This document shows, piece after piece, positions 19,686 to 33,002 of a DNA stretch of 64,000 bases. The notes beneath the pieces were generated by a model. That model saw nothing but the letters and a program-made list of their open reading frames with translations. It had not been told where the DNA came from and searched no databases. Each line of letters opens with the position of its first letter. Positions within the stretch are counted from its first letter, which is position 1. Source of the stretch: Sympetrum striolatum (Eukaryota; Arthropoda; Insecta; Odonata; Libellulidae); the NCBI GenBank assembly GCA_947579665.1, contig OX388348.1, forward strand, positions 5,456,001 to 5,520,000, written 5' to 3'. The position numbers and the translations under genes are program-made.

Positions 19686-22600
19686 TGTGGAACATTATAT
19701 TTCCCTCTCTTAGCAGGTGTGGTTTCCGTTTAACATACTAGTAATCACGTTGTTTTGAAATATTCAAGTGATTGTAATTGCTATTTCAATCTCTTTATCT
19801 CTCTTACTATCAGATAGTGACTCTTATAAAATTTGTGTGAAGTTGTATTTCCTGAGACTTTCTTGTCCCCATAATTCTATTGTGCATCAAATGCCGTAAT
19901 GTTGAAAGATTTTGTGTTCTGTTTAATTGATAAAATTTAATCGATTCACTGATGCTGTGATGTGAAGTTGTGAACTGAGATTTGTTGTACTTAAATAGGA
20001 AGTGTTTTATCATAGTCTTGCCACATGTGATGGCACTAGAAATGGTGGAATGAATGTAGTGGCTCAGGTACCATAGCATTGCTTACTTTGTTCATCTGCA
20101 AATGTAGTGCATCTCAATTGATTGATCCTATTGGCATAGAATCACAGATGAATACTAAATTGTGTCAATTTATGGCATTTTAGCTAATGCAGCTCATGCT
20201 TCTGCAAATAATGATGACATATCTCCAGAATGCATCATTGCTACGACCCACCGCTGCTTTCTTGAACTTAGATGCCAAATGAATTTATTTTCATGATCAT
20301 TTATAAATATTGAAACTATACCAATGCTTCATAGTATGGAATAACTGATTTTGTCAATGGAAAGCATTAATTTCTGGAATTTGTGGAATTCTACTCCAGG
20401 ACTTACAAATAAGCGTTAGTTAATCAGGAAAATGAAGCTGTACAAGTTTTAGTTTTTATCAAAAGTATAATAACGTAGTTTTGAGTTTGAAAATGCTGAT
20501 ATAAAGTATTCAGTGCTAGAATTCCTAAAAGCACCTTTTGTATGCGAGTAGACTAAACCAAACCAAACCACGAGTCATGCCAAAAAACGAAACCTAACAT
20601 AAATTTTGTCACCCTTTCTCTATATTTGGCTGACTTATTTTATTAAAAGTCACTTATTAATTCTCATCATATTAATGTATGTTACTTCAATGAGTTAGTT
20701 TTGCTGATTTGAAAATGACACATTAACGGTTAATAACATCTACGTTTTAGTTTTAGAAGAATCGTCTTTTTTTGTTGATTAGGTGATTAACTGCACTTAT
20801 ATATCCACATTATCATTTTATTGATACCTCCGTTGTATTATTTCTCAGGTTTGATTTTTTCCAGAAAAGTTCTTTTTCAATTGTTTCAAATTGTGGAAGT
20901 TGATCTGTTCATTTGTCTTGCCACTTTACTTATTGCTAACAATCAGCCTCCAGCTCTTACAGTATCTGTTTACCACAGACTTGTGGACATTTTTTATCTA
21001 TAGAAAAGTCAACAGTGGTCATATCCATAGTTAACATATACATATTTCATTTTATTATGGCCTCATTTTTCATCAAGATCAAGATTTTTCATATTGAGTA
21101 AAATGTTGATGCGTTGTATAGGAAGCAAACTTAAATGTTGACGAAAAATAGGACAAAATTTAAATGATTATCTATCTTCCCATTAGCTTTCCTACATCCT
21201 ATTCCAGATGTGGATCATTATTAAGTCTTTTGGTCTGAGGTATATTTGTTTATTGTAACACTACTCGTTTTACATAATCTATTTTCTGAAAATACTTATA
21301 ATATTTTTTGTCTTCATTTAATACACTTTGCCATTTTTAGATTTTTTGGAAAGATAGGAATAGGAGAATCTTTTGATTATGTCACCTAACTGTCCTTGTT
21401 CCCTGAGATTTAGTGATAACCTGAGATAATTCAAGGGCATTGGAACTCTGTTTGCTTCGGATAAATGACTATCGGTCTCCTTGATCACGTGTTAATTATC
21501 ATGGTTGTAATACATGCTATACAAACTGTCTAGTTTAATATTTATTTTCTGCTTATGTTAGTAAACTATAATTTTAGGAATTGAGGATTTCATTGCTAAA
21601 AATTTGGAAGAGGCTGGCTCTTATGGCCATAATTATGATGGACATGATGAATTCAGATGTCAGAAAGATTATATTGAACTAGCTATTATAACTTGATCAG
21701 CACTAAGCTTTACAAACAGACTGGTCTGATCCATTATGTCAGTCATTATTCTGGCCTAATATAAACAAAGGTGACGTAGTAATGTTATTTCTACCTCCCA
21801 TCAATTAGAAGTATTCTCGCTTAAAATCCTAATGAAGGGTAAAAAGGAAACCCATTCAAACCTATGAAAACATTGTTTATACTATTTTGAAAGTACTCTA
21901 TGAATATGATATCTGCCTGATTTATGTGTGTTTATATTTGTTCATGTGTGACTCCTGGATAAGTTGGCCGAGAGGTGAAAGAGGTTTGATCTCTGCTTAT
22001 ATGTTTGAAATGGCCTCAGCTGTTGAATCACTTAGATCATTACCCCTACTTTCTGTTATTGACTTACAATATCTCTGTAATCATATTCTAGTTTATTGTT
22101 AACAGCAAAAAATCTTTTTTATCGGGGGAAAATCCATGAAATATTTCTTGAAGAAAATAGGTAAAGATTGAATATCAACTTGTTTCATAAGTATCTATCT
22201 AATCTACCGAGAGTCAGCGTGCATATGATTTTTACTTTATCGTTGTCTTTTTCCTATAAAAACCCACCTCTGCATTAATTTTATATTCGCTAAGCCAAAT
22301 GTACTCGTCTATGGTCAACAGTTGTGCCACTTGCAATGAGTACACTGAGTTTAAACCTTGCCATATGATTTTAGATTGAGCGTGTATATGTGTGATATTA
22401 TTTTACATTTACCTAAGTTTTTAGTGCAGTCGAAACTGTTTGTTTAATGTTTGCATTGGCAATGATAACTTATGGTATTGGGAAGAATATTTCTTCATTT
22501 AAGAAATATTTTGTATCATTTAGTTTTTCTTTAACCAATGATTGACTTTGTTATTTATTCGCCTGCCATCTCGATGAACTTATTCAAGGTTATTTATGTA

Positions 22601-25600
22601 ATTTATGTTTTACAGTCTGTCATGAAATAAAATAGAACATTGCTTTGTTTTTATTATCAATTCAGTTGTACTTAAATTGCTATGTTGTGTTTATGTATGC
22701 TAAACTAGGAAACAATTGTCATCTTGATATCAACTGTTGAATCTTTTGAAGTGTGATAACTACGATGTAAGAGAAATTTTATCTTCTTTCCTAAATTAAC
22801 TAAGAAATAATGCTATGTGTAAACTACCATAGCAAAAAATTGTTATTGCATCTGATTATTTTAAGTTATGTTATTTGCTTATATTGTTTGCTTGGGTACT
22901 CACTAAAAGCTTAATCTATCTGTGAATTACAATATTTATCAGTTAGCTTCTTGAAACAGATTTACTTAAAAATTTCAGATTATTATGGTCACTGAATTGT
23001 TTACATAATTTAAAATACCATAGTTCAGCTGGAAAATTTAAATTTATATGATATTTTCTTAATTAAATCTATACTTTCGTGAAAGTGTCAAGTTGCGAAG
23101 ACAGTTATATAGATTTAGGAATCCATTCATCTCAAGTAAATACTGCTAAGGTGTTCTAATTTTGAATTTCAAGGGAAAATTTTAATTATGAGTTGCTGTT
23201 TTTGATGCATGACATAGTTTGGGATCAAAATGTTAGTTTGAACATTACTGAGTATATAAAATAGACTTTTGACGAGTCTGCAATCCTTAAGGGATGAACC
23301 AAAAGAGGTTCCCAAGAAGACGACTAATTTTTTAAAGAAGTTGTGAATTACTCTTGGGTGATAGGATTTGTTAATAGTTAAGAACATTAGAACTCTTTCT
23401 CCTATTTTATTGTATTTATCATTTGATTTAGTGATCATTTATTCAGTCCTAGTTTAAGTGCACTTAAGGTGTACTTTAGGTACGTCCTTACATCTTTCTC
23501 TTTTTTTTATAAACTGAGTCAATGTTTAAAAAATCCTTAAAAATACCCTCGGCTTTCACAACTTGAGCCATGGGATGCCATCAGGAATTTACTATTCTTT
23601 TAGTAAATATTGGCATTTCATGTATTCCGAGGAAGTGCACGTACATTTCTAGGTTTAATGTAAAGAAAGAAAATCAAAACATGGCTGTTAAAGAATTAGT
23701 TTAATGTTTAAAATCTCCGGTAGCGGTGTTCGTAGATAGTGTAAAACAAAAAGGGCTATTGGAGATTTTAAACCTCTAATATCCATGTTTAACTCTAAAC
23801 AAACTTCTACCAGCATGGAAAAGCTGAGGCATTTTCTTCACCTCCTGAAACAGTAGCTCACATTTACATAAATTTGTTAATCTTGTTTGCTTTGCCTAGG
23901 AAATATTCTACCTACTTCGTGAGCACATTTTTTTCCTTTTGACAATGTAGAAATTAAGGTATTTGAATAGGGGAGTTGCCCATAAAGTTTAACTCGATGG
24001 TTTCTTAGGCGAACATATGTTACATGTAGTCATCAAAAGGCATTCAGTTATTATCGGTTTTCTGTTTCTAGAAACAACAGATTTTTTGTGAACATTTGCT
24101 TTTTCTGCATGAAATGTAGCTGCTCAAGTGATGGATCTAAAACCTTGCTTTTCTGGTTAACCATCTATCTTTACTTATGATTTTCTTAACCCTTTCCTTA
24201 TGATTTTCTTGTTACTTTTCATAGAATATACAAGGATTTATCATGTTAAATAATAAGTGATGCCAACATAATAAACACTTGAATCGACCTTATATTTAAG
24301 GGATACTTTGTAAGTGTAATTCAAGTTTTGTGGAGATGAATTGATCAGAGCTTTCTCAGAAAATTTGAAGCATAATTTGTCATCAACCTTTAAAAATGAT
24401 GAAATATACTGCCTAAACAAAGGTATATTTCTGAAAGCTGTTCTATTAAGATGAATCTACCTAGAACAAAAGTGAATCAATCATAAAAATGCTATTTCTT
24501 GGAATTCGTTCTATCAATTTTATTTTAGTCCAGGAGCATTTACTACGGTGAGAAATGAAAAAAGTTAATTTTTTATCTAGTCAAAATTGTGAATTAAAAT
24601 AATATCTCAATTGTTAAACTATAAATACCATAAATTTGATACATTATCATGTTTTGCTGAAAAATGTCTTTGTATGTCATGTGCTTGTTTATCTTACATG
24701 TTTTTCAGGTGTTTTTCCAATAAATAGTTGATGCAAAATCAAACAGATGATTGATATTTGATGGCTTTGATATGCAATATAGACATTATTTTAAAAAATG
24801 TTGGTGTAAAAAATGTAATCGAGTAATTTACTTAAATATAGTAAATTTAGACGCTCACTCAGAGTAACTACCTCTGTTGCCCTAGCAATTAAATTTCTAG
24901 TACCCAGAGATAATCTAACACTAAAAAAGCTTGCATTGCCATACAATGCAATGTTCTAAAATGGTAATAAGAATAAGAAATATAAATCTTTCAGAATTAT
25001 TTCCACAATTTCTACTCTGAGGACTATATTATACTTCTATTATGCATTCCGCATTCCCCTTCTTCCTAACTGACACTATGACTGGAAGTATTTGAAGGGA
25101 GAATAGAATTTGCCATTTATAACTGCATTAATCAAAGTAAGTTACCATAAATGTACTGAAAATTTTGTTTTATATACTGCCTTGGTCAAATTCTATAATA
25201 ATTCGGTATATTATAATATTATAGGTAAATTTACCTTCCATTCCTGATAAGTAGCATATTTGTTACATGCTGAAATTTCTGAAAAACACAAACAGGAGCA
25301 AGAGCTGCAAGCAATACTTTATTTTACTGGGTTTATCATTTTCTGCAAATATAACATCCATGTAATGCTTCTCTTTTATCTCATAATACCATAGCAAGAG
25401 AAGAGTTTATTTGATTTCTCTCAAAGCATTCCTTTAGATGAATGAAACCAAAATGATGAGTATGTGATGCACTTATTAGTAATTGCAAATGAAGCTTCGA
25501 TTTATTTACTCTTGCTGGAGAGCAATTTAATTTTGCCTTGGTCAGCGTATGGGCTGGCAAAATGGTGATTCTGTGTAGACCAAGGCCTTGATTTATAAGA

Positions 25601-25689
25601 GGGATTCATTCACTAAAAGTCATTATTCACCTTATTAATGAATAGTTAGTTATCAGGAGGGGAAGCATTGTGTAGAGCCAGATGGAGTA
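19686..25689 (+). other. Mob3 3' flank, no other gene seen
   Basis: About 6 kb with no recognised exon or transposon. The first AATAAA that I noticed after the Mob3 stop is at 22626-22631, so the 3' untranslated region may be about 3 kb; earlier variants such as ATTAAA (near 20642) are possible. A second AATAAA lies near 24720. The small open frames here show no known motif. Confidence 0.4.
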
Positions 25690-26170
25690 TTTTATACTCA
25701 GGACCTACTCTGGAGGTGATCAGGCCCCACCTGGAATATGCTGCAGGCATGTGGGACCTGGTAGATGGCCTGCAAACTAGAGAAGGTGTAATATAAAGTG
25801 AGATGTGTTGTTAAAAATTTTACAATGTAAGAGAAAGCCTTACAGTAATCTCCCAGGTGCAGGTATTGAATTCTTGAAAGAAAAGAGATTAGAAGTTAGT
25901 CAGCCATTCTTGATAAATTCAGAGAAATTATGTTTGTGGAATACATAGTTAGAATTATGTGATATCTCTGTTACTTTGGCTGTCCTGACCATGGGCATAA
26001 AATAAGATTAACATTAAGACACCAACTGAAGAAACATAGTTTAAGAAATTATTGTTTCCAGGAATTATAAATATTAACAACCAGCTGGAGAAGTAATTCA
26101 AACCAGTTTTTTATCCTACTCACCAAAAGGAAGCTTGCAGAGTGCTACTGTAGCAGTAGAAGATATACTT
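25690..26170 (+). pseudogene. LINE reverse-transcriptase carboxyl-terminal fragment
   Basis: The + strand reads RPHLEYAAGMWD, the block that follows the reverse transcriptase palm in Jockey/CR1-group LINEs. It continues through stops and frameshifts with LEELGWESL-like and HSFFPRTI-like remnants (QLKKHSLRNYCFQG, FYPTHQKEA). It is old and non-functional. Confidence 0.65.
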
Positions 26171-27014
26171 GAATTGTCTTATAGAAGAAAAAATGGTAGA
26201 TCTACTTAAACAAATGTTAAAGTTTACTCAAGAATTCTTTGTACTGTCTCAAAATGTTTTTATTCTCACATCATCTCCTAATATTCTCTCGTTCAACCAG
26301 AGAGCAAGACATTTCTAAAGAAGGTTTATGTGTTTGAGGCTTTCATTCCATTCTGCTTCCATTGGGTGCAATCCCAACTTATATGTCACAATTATCTGTT
26401 GGAATTAGAGGGGAAAATAAATCAAACTCCAAGAAGCAATTCCTATAATTCTAGTGCACGCACTTAGTAGAATAGTGAATGCTGTTCTCAGCTATATTAA
26501 TATTTGAATATCCTAGGAATTTAGCTGATATAATTTTAACTGTGTTTTGAAAAATGAAGTGAAAGTAAGTATCAGAAGAGATATTTCGGATTATTAAAGC
26601 AGGACAAATCTTTGGTAGAAAACATGAAAAATGATTCTGTTAAACTAGAGATAATACCATACTTGTCTGAATATAAACCCCCTTTTTTGTCGAATTATTG
26701 GTCATAAAAAGTGATGGGGGACTACTGCTATCCAAAAGTGAGTCTTGAAAGTTAAGGGGAGCTAATTCTCACACGAGGGCCATATTCAGACATTTACAGT
26801 AAACAAAACCCATCATTGATGAGTAAACCTTATTTTACAGTAGTAATATTATTCATTAAATAATTAGTTGATTGATATTCTACTATTGTTCCCTGTCATT
26901 TTACAATAATTTACCATGTTTATATCCATCAGTTTTTTGTACAAGGAGCCATCCTTAAATCCAGTCATTGCAATTTCAGGATGTCTTAACCTCTTGCTGT
27001 CACAAAGTGACATA
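26171..27014. other. Unassigned AT-rich DNA
   Basis: I see nothing coding. A stretch at about 26660-26815 (CTTGTCTGAATATAAACCCC to GGGCCATATTCAGACA) has inverted ends and may be a small non-autonomous DNA element. Confidence 0.35.
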
Positions 27015-27637
27015 TAGTGGCACCTCGAGATACGAGTTTAATTCGTTCCAGAACCGAGCTCCTAAGTCAATCAGCTCGTATCTCAAATGAATTTTTCCCA
27101 TTTAAAATAACAGAATTCGATTTAATCCGTTCCGGACCTATGAAAAATCCCCAAACCATTGTAAATTATGAATAAAGATATGTTTTTAAATAAAAAATAA
27201 ACATGTATAATTAACAAATACATAAAAAATATGAAATAAAGAAATAAAAGAGTTATTTAGCATAATAGTCTTACTTTGGAGACAGACGAGTGCGGCTAAG
27301 GAAGGTGAACGGTGAGGAGGAGGGAGGGGGGAAGGCACACGTACGTAAACGGCGCTTTTTTAGAACTTAAAACTATTTTCGTAACTTTAAATCTAAAACT
27401 ACACTTTCCTTATTTCAAATGAAAGAAAAAACTTAAAACAATGCACTTAACTTTAAACTTAAACTAAGCTTAACATTTACGTAAATTTAATTATCACTTG
27501 TTTTTGCCTTCTTGGATTGGAAACACGGCTCGTATCTCGGATTTGGGCTCGTATCTTGAACGAAAAAATGGCCCGAGCTCCGGCTCGTATCTCAAAAAAC
27601 TCGTATGTTAGGCTGCTCGTATCTCGAGGTACCACTG
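27015..27637. mobile_element. Non-autonomous Tigger/mariner-type MITE
   Basis: Terminal inverted repeats are clear. The left end reads TAGTGGCACCTCGAGATACG, and the right end, reverse-complemented, reads CAGTGGTACCTCGAGATACG. TA dinucleotides flank both ends (27013-27014 and 27638-27639). Further inward, TCGTATCTCAAA and its complement recur. CAGTGGTACCTCG is a usual end of Tigger/mariner-class elements. No transposase is present, so it would be moved in trans. Confidence 0.88.
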
Positions 27638-27789
27638 TATTAAGCTTCTTACTCTATGTGATAAAGCGTTAAATATTTTAAGATGTGTGATATTGCTGAT
27701 GAGTGATCCCTAAGAAAGGGTGTTTGCCATATGAAAATTGCTTATTTATGCTATATCCATATTAAATATGTACTTAGTGATCTAACTTT

Positions 27790-28860
27790 TGGTAAGTTCA
27801 TGTGCACTAAAAATCCCAATTCAGCACCATTTCCTTCACTTCTTGGCAACCTACCCTACCCTTTATGTCATCTAGGGTCTTTGTCTTCCCCTCTGTATTT
27901 TACCCTTTCATTCTACCCTACGCTACCTTCTATAGAAGTCCATTTCCTCTCAATGCTTAATTACTTCAATTAAAGCCCTATCTTCCCAAACCATTTCAGC
28001 ATCTCTGTGTTTGTTTTCCTATTGACCCAACTTAGTTTCCCCATTCTACGCCAAACCCACATCTTGACTTCTTTCACATCCATCCAGTTAAACACTCCAC
28101 TCCAAAGATTTTACCAATGTTTTCCTGAATCCTTTATCAAGACCTCTTGTCATCAATTCCATTTGTTTAATGAAAGCTCCTTTGGCCAAGGCTATTTGTT
28201 TTTAAAGTCATCTCTCCATCCAAGAAAAAGTACTTCCCAAGTAAGAGAATTTATCCAACTGGTCATTTTTTTCCCCATCCACCCTCGTCATTAACTTAGC
28301 TTTCTTTCCCTTGGTAAACCTCAATACTTTAGTTTTACTTACGTTAATTTCCATCCCAAACTCCCTTGCTTTATCACTCAGTGCATATAGTAAAGATTGA
28401 AACCCATTTTGGAATCACCTAAAATAACCCCACAGTCTGCTTACCTTACAGATTTCACTATTTCCCCACCAGCCTTTACTCCCTTGTCTGTTTCTTCCCT
28501 GGCTTCTTTCACCACATTTCCTCTGTATATATTTAAAAAAGTGTTGATGATGGGGCATTCTTGTCTTACCTCCCCTCTTCCCAACTCGGCCCATTTCGAT
28601 TCTCTATCAGCTATCCTTATTCATGCTGTTTGATTCAAGCACAAATTCTGCACTGATCTCCTATCTTTCCAGACCAGTCAATTTTCTTTAATATTCCCAT
28701 CAGTTTTGGCTACTGGACTACCAAAAGCTTTTTCAAAATTGACAAAACATATACTTAAATTATTTTTAAATTCCAGTTTTTTCCTGAATGTAATCTCATA
28801 ACCCCTATTGTGTCCCTCGTTTTCTGTTCTTCTTTTGCATAACATATGAGGATCTCGACA
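27790..28860 (-). pseudogene. LINE reverse-transcriptase fragment, decayed
   Basis: Read on the minus strand, pieces match a LINE reverse transcriptase in order: CFVNFEKAFGSPVA, WKDRRSVQNL, LGRGEVRQECP (the G.RQGCP block), VVKEAREETDKGVKAGGEIV, then GMEINV-like and KTKVMRF-like remnants and at the left end GKIQRGRQRP. The F/YADD motif is lost. Frames shift and stops occur throughout. The + strand frames in this region are shadows. Confidence 0.8.
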
Positions 28861-29410
28861 AGAGTGACTCTATGAGCCTCTCTGCTTGAACGCACTTTTC
28901 GTCTTCCTCCTTACGCCTATCATGTTTTGAAGGCTTTTGTAACGTTATTATTCTTATAAACACTCTCTGTGTGTCATTGCTTTTGATGCTGTAGAAGCAG
29001 TATAGGATTAGGAAAGAATTGAATTGACTCTTATGCGTTATTCACTCATCTTAAAAATATTGGCCAAGAATTAATTTGGTTGCTCATATTTTCTCTTCAT
29101 ATAAAAATTTCCATCAGTGCAGATTTAGAATGAACTTGGTTAATACTCCACATGCTGTCAAGATGAACTTTTTCGTAAAAATGATAGAGCCTAATTATGA
29201 TATAATAATTAAGAGAAAATGAACTACTGTTAGGAAAGGGTTAAAGGTACAGCTATGTGCAAAAAAAAAATTTAATCCTTAGCTTTATATAGCCCAGGGA
29301 ATTTAAAGTTTTTTTTTTGTACATAGCATTACTTAGCACATAAGGGTGTGCACCCAGGAAAAATCCCAAAGAAAAACAAGGAATCTGGATACCTGGCCAG
29401 AACTGTTCAG
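28861..29410. other. Unassigned DNA
   Basis: No feature seen. A + strand A-run at about 29261-29270 and a T-run at about 29310-29320 are the only notable simple tracts. Confidence 0.35.
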
Positions 29411-29520
29411 GCCGGGTAAGCCTAGATGGTTAAGGCAGCCTCCCAGACACGGAAAGATCCCGGGTTCCATCTCCAGCTCCGTCAAACTTTTTCAAGTCCG
29501 TTTTTCCTTGGAACTGCTGT
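29411..29520 (+). mobile_element. tRNA-derived SINE (different family)
   Basis: The head reads GCCGGGTAAGCCTAGATGGT then TAAGGCA, an A-box-like region, and then CCCGGGTTCCATCTCC, a B-box-like region, with spacing fit for a tRNA ancestor. Its sequence differs from the SINEs at 5.3 and 17.0 kb, so at least three SINE types exist in this window. The 3' limit is approximate. Confidence 0.65.
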
Positions 29521-30782
29521 AAATTATGTCAACAGAAGAAGGGAAAATTAGAGAAAATATAATAAGAATAAAAATGGAGTAATAATGAAACAATACAGAA
29601 TCACAGAACTATTGAATAACACTTATTACTAATATCATAAATATAATAACATTGCTGTAGATTAATGAAAGATAATTAAGGTAGAAATACACTCAATGCT
29701 GCCGTAAAGCGTATGGCAGAGGGTGTGAAGTGCCAAACTACCGAAATAATTATCCTATTGGCACACTTTATACAGAAAATGATACCAATATAGGCCATCT
29801 GTCCTTGCTATAATCTCGCAAATTGTTTTACCGTCTTGCTGCAAAAATCACATTCTCTGAGTATTGGTATCACGACGTTGCATATTTTATCATGTCAAAT
29901 CTCTGCTAAGAAATATCTCAAATAATTTACCTTTAAGAGGGGGGCATTGATAAATCAATCTAATGAAAATTCAACTCATTTTTGCAACCCCTAAAGTGAT
30001 AGATAATCATTTCTGCCTTTACTACAATATTACTAAAAATGTAAAGTATATAAGATTATTTTAAAAGCATAATGTGAGACATTTACATCACGTATGCCTC
30101 AGGGTGCATATCTATATCTAAAGGTAAAATTCATATTGTTTGTCTCATTAATTTGCTGCTGTAATCTTGTCAACCGTTGCTTAGATGCTACAAGTACTAC
30201 TTTACCTTGAATAAATTATCCATTATTGTTAAATACTTTTTATTACTTCCATCTCCGAAATTAACTTTCAAATGATAAACAATTAAGATGATAAAAACTG
30301 GAAAGAGGTATGAGCCAGTAATTGCATCTAACTACTGGGCTCTCAATGTTTTTGTCTGCATAACTACATCAGTACCTACTTGTCATACTCAATATCTTGG
30401 TGAAAGAAAAGGAGCTTCTCCAGGGGGGTGAGAAAGGGAAGAGATAGGGTCTAAGGAAACAAAATTAAGCATCGGAAGCAGCCTCCACTCATCAGAATCG
30501 TTCAACAATTTGTGGGCCTCTTTTTGGGTGGATGCATGAAACGACATGAAAATGGGCATTTCATCTTAGATGAATGAGAAAGTTCGTTGATGAGGGAATG
30601 TGAATGGGCCACTTTATGAAGAGGGTGGTAGAGTGGATCCGAATGGATGACAAATTTTGTTCAGAAAAGTTCACGGTTAATGGAGAAAGAATGTTGACTC
30701 TCTTTAATTTCAATACATCTACAAAAAATTAAGGTAACATCGTAAGTGAGCTCGCAGATGATGCACATTTTGGGATGTATGA
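29521..30782. other. Unassigned AT-rich DNA
   Basis: No coding or repeat structure that I can name. Confidence 0.35.
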
Positions 30783-30873
30783 TATACCGTATATGCCGGC
30801 ATATAAATCGACCTTAGAAGCCTAAAAAAATCTCCCCAACACCAGGGGTCGACTTATACGCCGAACATTATAT
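30783..30873. mobile_element. Terminal piece of a DNA transposon
   Basis: TACCGTATATGCCGGCATAT then AAATCGACC at the left is complemented by GGGGTCGACTTATACGCCG at the right, an imperfect palindrome of about 90 bp. The words GCCGGCATATAA and GTCGACTTATACGCCG are typical of ends of Tc1/mariner-class non-autonomous elements. I did not find an opposite end. Confidence 0.55.
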
Positions 30874-31419
30874 TTAATTCTTTCCACGGAGGGGTAAATA
30901 GGTGAATCTGCCTGTTTTACACTTGTTGTACACAAACTCTTGCAACTCACCACAATTATTTCTTACTGAAACTAATTATTGACAAGTGTAATTAATGTAG
31001 ATATCATATAAAACAAATTTCATCAAGAAATACAATTGTTGCCGAAAGTATGTTATGACATGTTTTCATAATAAAAGAGTTAAATTAAAAAAATATTTTC
31101 ATATCTTTAATATATATTTGACACATATTTATTCTCCACAAATTATATTAATTACTTCACATCATAATGATTATATAAACATAAACCATGATGTGCTTAT
31201 TGATCTTCAATTGTGAAAAGAAAACATCGACATACATATTAAATTTTTGTAAAATAAAAATACATGTGAAGAAACTAATATAATTTGCGAAGAATAAGGA
31301 GGCTGGTCCCTTAGTTTTTGTGAAAGCTTAAAACTGAGACAGTTCCATATTTTCCTTGTTAAGCTGGAAATTGTAATTTGTTGTATTTAACTAATATAAT
31401 TCTAGTAAGAAATCTGACT
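30874..31419. other. AT-rich DNA with a dispersed repeat
   Basis: Positions 31160-31235 repeat the block at 2455-2527 (GTGCTTATTGATCTTCA, GAAAACATC). Nothing else is seen. Confidence 0.5.
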
Positions 31420-33002
31420 AGGGGAACACCACGTTTGTGGTAAGTGAATCTTTCAGGGAATGTTTTTTTGCTTAGAAATAGTGTTGATTATTAAATCAAT
31501 TTTCACTGTTTAACTCAATGGGCCTTTTTCATGAAAAATTAGGAATTGAAAATTGGAGTTAGGCAACCACACCACACACATACATTGCCATATGGTAGAT
31601 CTTCAGATTTTCCATTTAGGACATTATTTCTTTTATGAATAACTTATCTTTTTGAGATAAAATTTCATCTTCTTACCTCCCAAGCATTCTTTACCTTTTA
31701 CTTAGCATTTATTCTAATGTACATAACAATGTTCAGTGGGCTAGAATCTAAAAACCTGAACAAAAATACAAATATGGTTTTTTTAAGTGTCTGACTTTGA
31801 AACTTAATACAGTTGCTGCTGAATAAATTTTGTATGCAACCAAAAATTGTAAATAATTTACTTTGATTCTTGCAGGTTAAAATTATACAGGTGGTAAAAG
31901 TTGACCAAATTTTGCAAATAATGCCGGTCTCATATTTTTTGCAAAATTCTTCAAATTCTAATTGATGCTAAATATGTTAAAAGAAATTATTCAGATTAAA
32001 ACGCAATGCTATGTTATAAACCTTTACCTTTTCCTTCACAATACTCAATTGAAAGATCACAGTTGAGTATTTGCACACTTTATGTACAAAATAACTCTTG
32101 TTTTAGAGAAAATATTTACCTATAGCGAAGAAAATAGTAGAAATCGACTTCGACTGACCAAGATATATTACGGAGTACGGCCACCACTAATACTATCTCG
32201 GTTTGAGTGGAACTATGGACCAATACAGTTCTCGATAGAATGTTTTGTTGTTTATAAGCAAGTTTTTTTTCTCCATTAATATTTAAGATGAGAAGTCACA
32301 ATGGAAAATCGCAGTTCGGATTCAGTGAGATTGGTGAAAATCTCTACCTTGGTTGTAATATAAGATGTAGGACTATGCTTACGCCTGCTACATTGTTTTC
32401 TCTTTTATGTAATCCTTCATTGCTAATTTTTAATCAAATCAAGTTTCTGTTGACTGTAGATTCTGGGAAGGGCCAAGCAAGCATGGCAATTTATGATGAA
32501 ATTTTCGTTGACAATTCAGGTTTACTAACTTGTTCATTAAAAGTCATTCCCCCAAAATGTACATCATTTCACCAGCCTTGAGATGTGAACTTTGCTATTA
32601 GAAAAATTTTATGAAAAGAATTCAGAGCACTCCTGAGCAGATAATGACAAATAAGGAAATAAATATTTTTGTTCAGCTTTTTTTTTATTCTAGCCCACTG
32701 TGCAACTTTACGAATATTAGAATAAATGATAATTAAAAGATAAAGAATGCTTGGAAAGTAAGAAGATGAACTTTAATCTGAAGAAGATAAGTAATCAGTA
32801 AAAAAATAATTTCCTAAGTGGAAAATTTCGAAATCTTTATGTTAATGCATGCGTGTGGCAGGCTTGCCTATCTCAGATTTCAGTTTCTAATTTTTCATAA
32901 AAGCCCATTGAGTTAAAAGGATAGACATGTATCCACTATTGTTAAGCAAAGAATCCTGAAAGTTTCATGCAAATCCGTTTCCCAGAAACATGTTGTTACT
33001 CC
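31420..33002 (+). mobile_element. DNA transposon with ~340-bp terminal inverted repeats
   Basis: The left arm (about 31420-31760) and right arm (about 32680-33002) are diverged inverted copies. Shared landmarks are the end AGG.G.AACACCACG, CTTTCAGG, AACTCAATGGGC, GAAAAATTAG, CCAAGCATTCTTTA and CAGTGGGCTAGAAT, the last two near the inner edge. Between the arms is a dead transposase. The same family supplies the two inverted ends at 45291-45930 and about 60000-60204. I cannot name the superfamily; long inverted repeats around a DDE-type gene are the only firm clues. Confidence 0.8.
32446..32645 (+). pseudogene. DDE-type transposase remnant
   Basis: The frame reads LLTVDSGKGQASMAIYDEIF then LKVIPPKCTSFHQP, followed by an in-frame TGA and DVNF. 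The pattern 'hydrophobic-VDS', then 'IPP.CT...QP', then 'DV' resembles DDE transposases, with the stop replacing the residue between QP and D (QPCDV in relatives as I remember them). The amino-terminal part is not recognisable. Confidence 0.6.
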
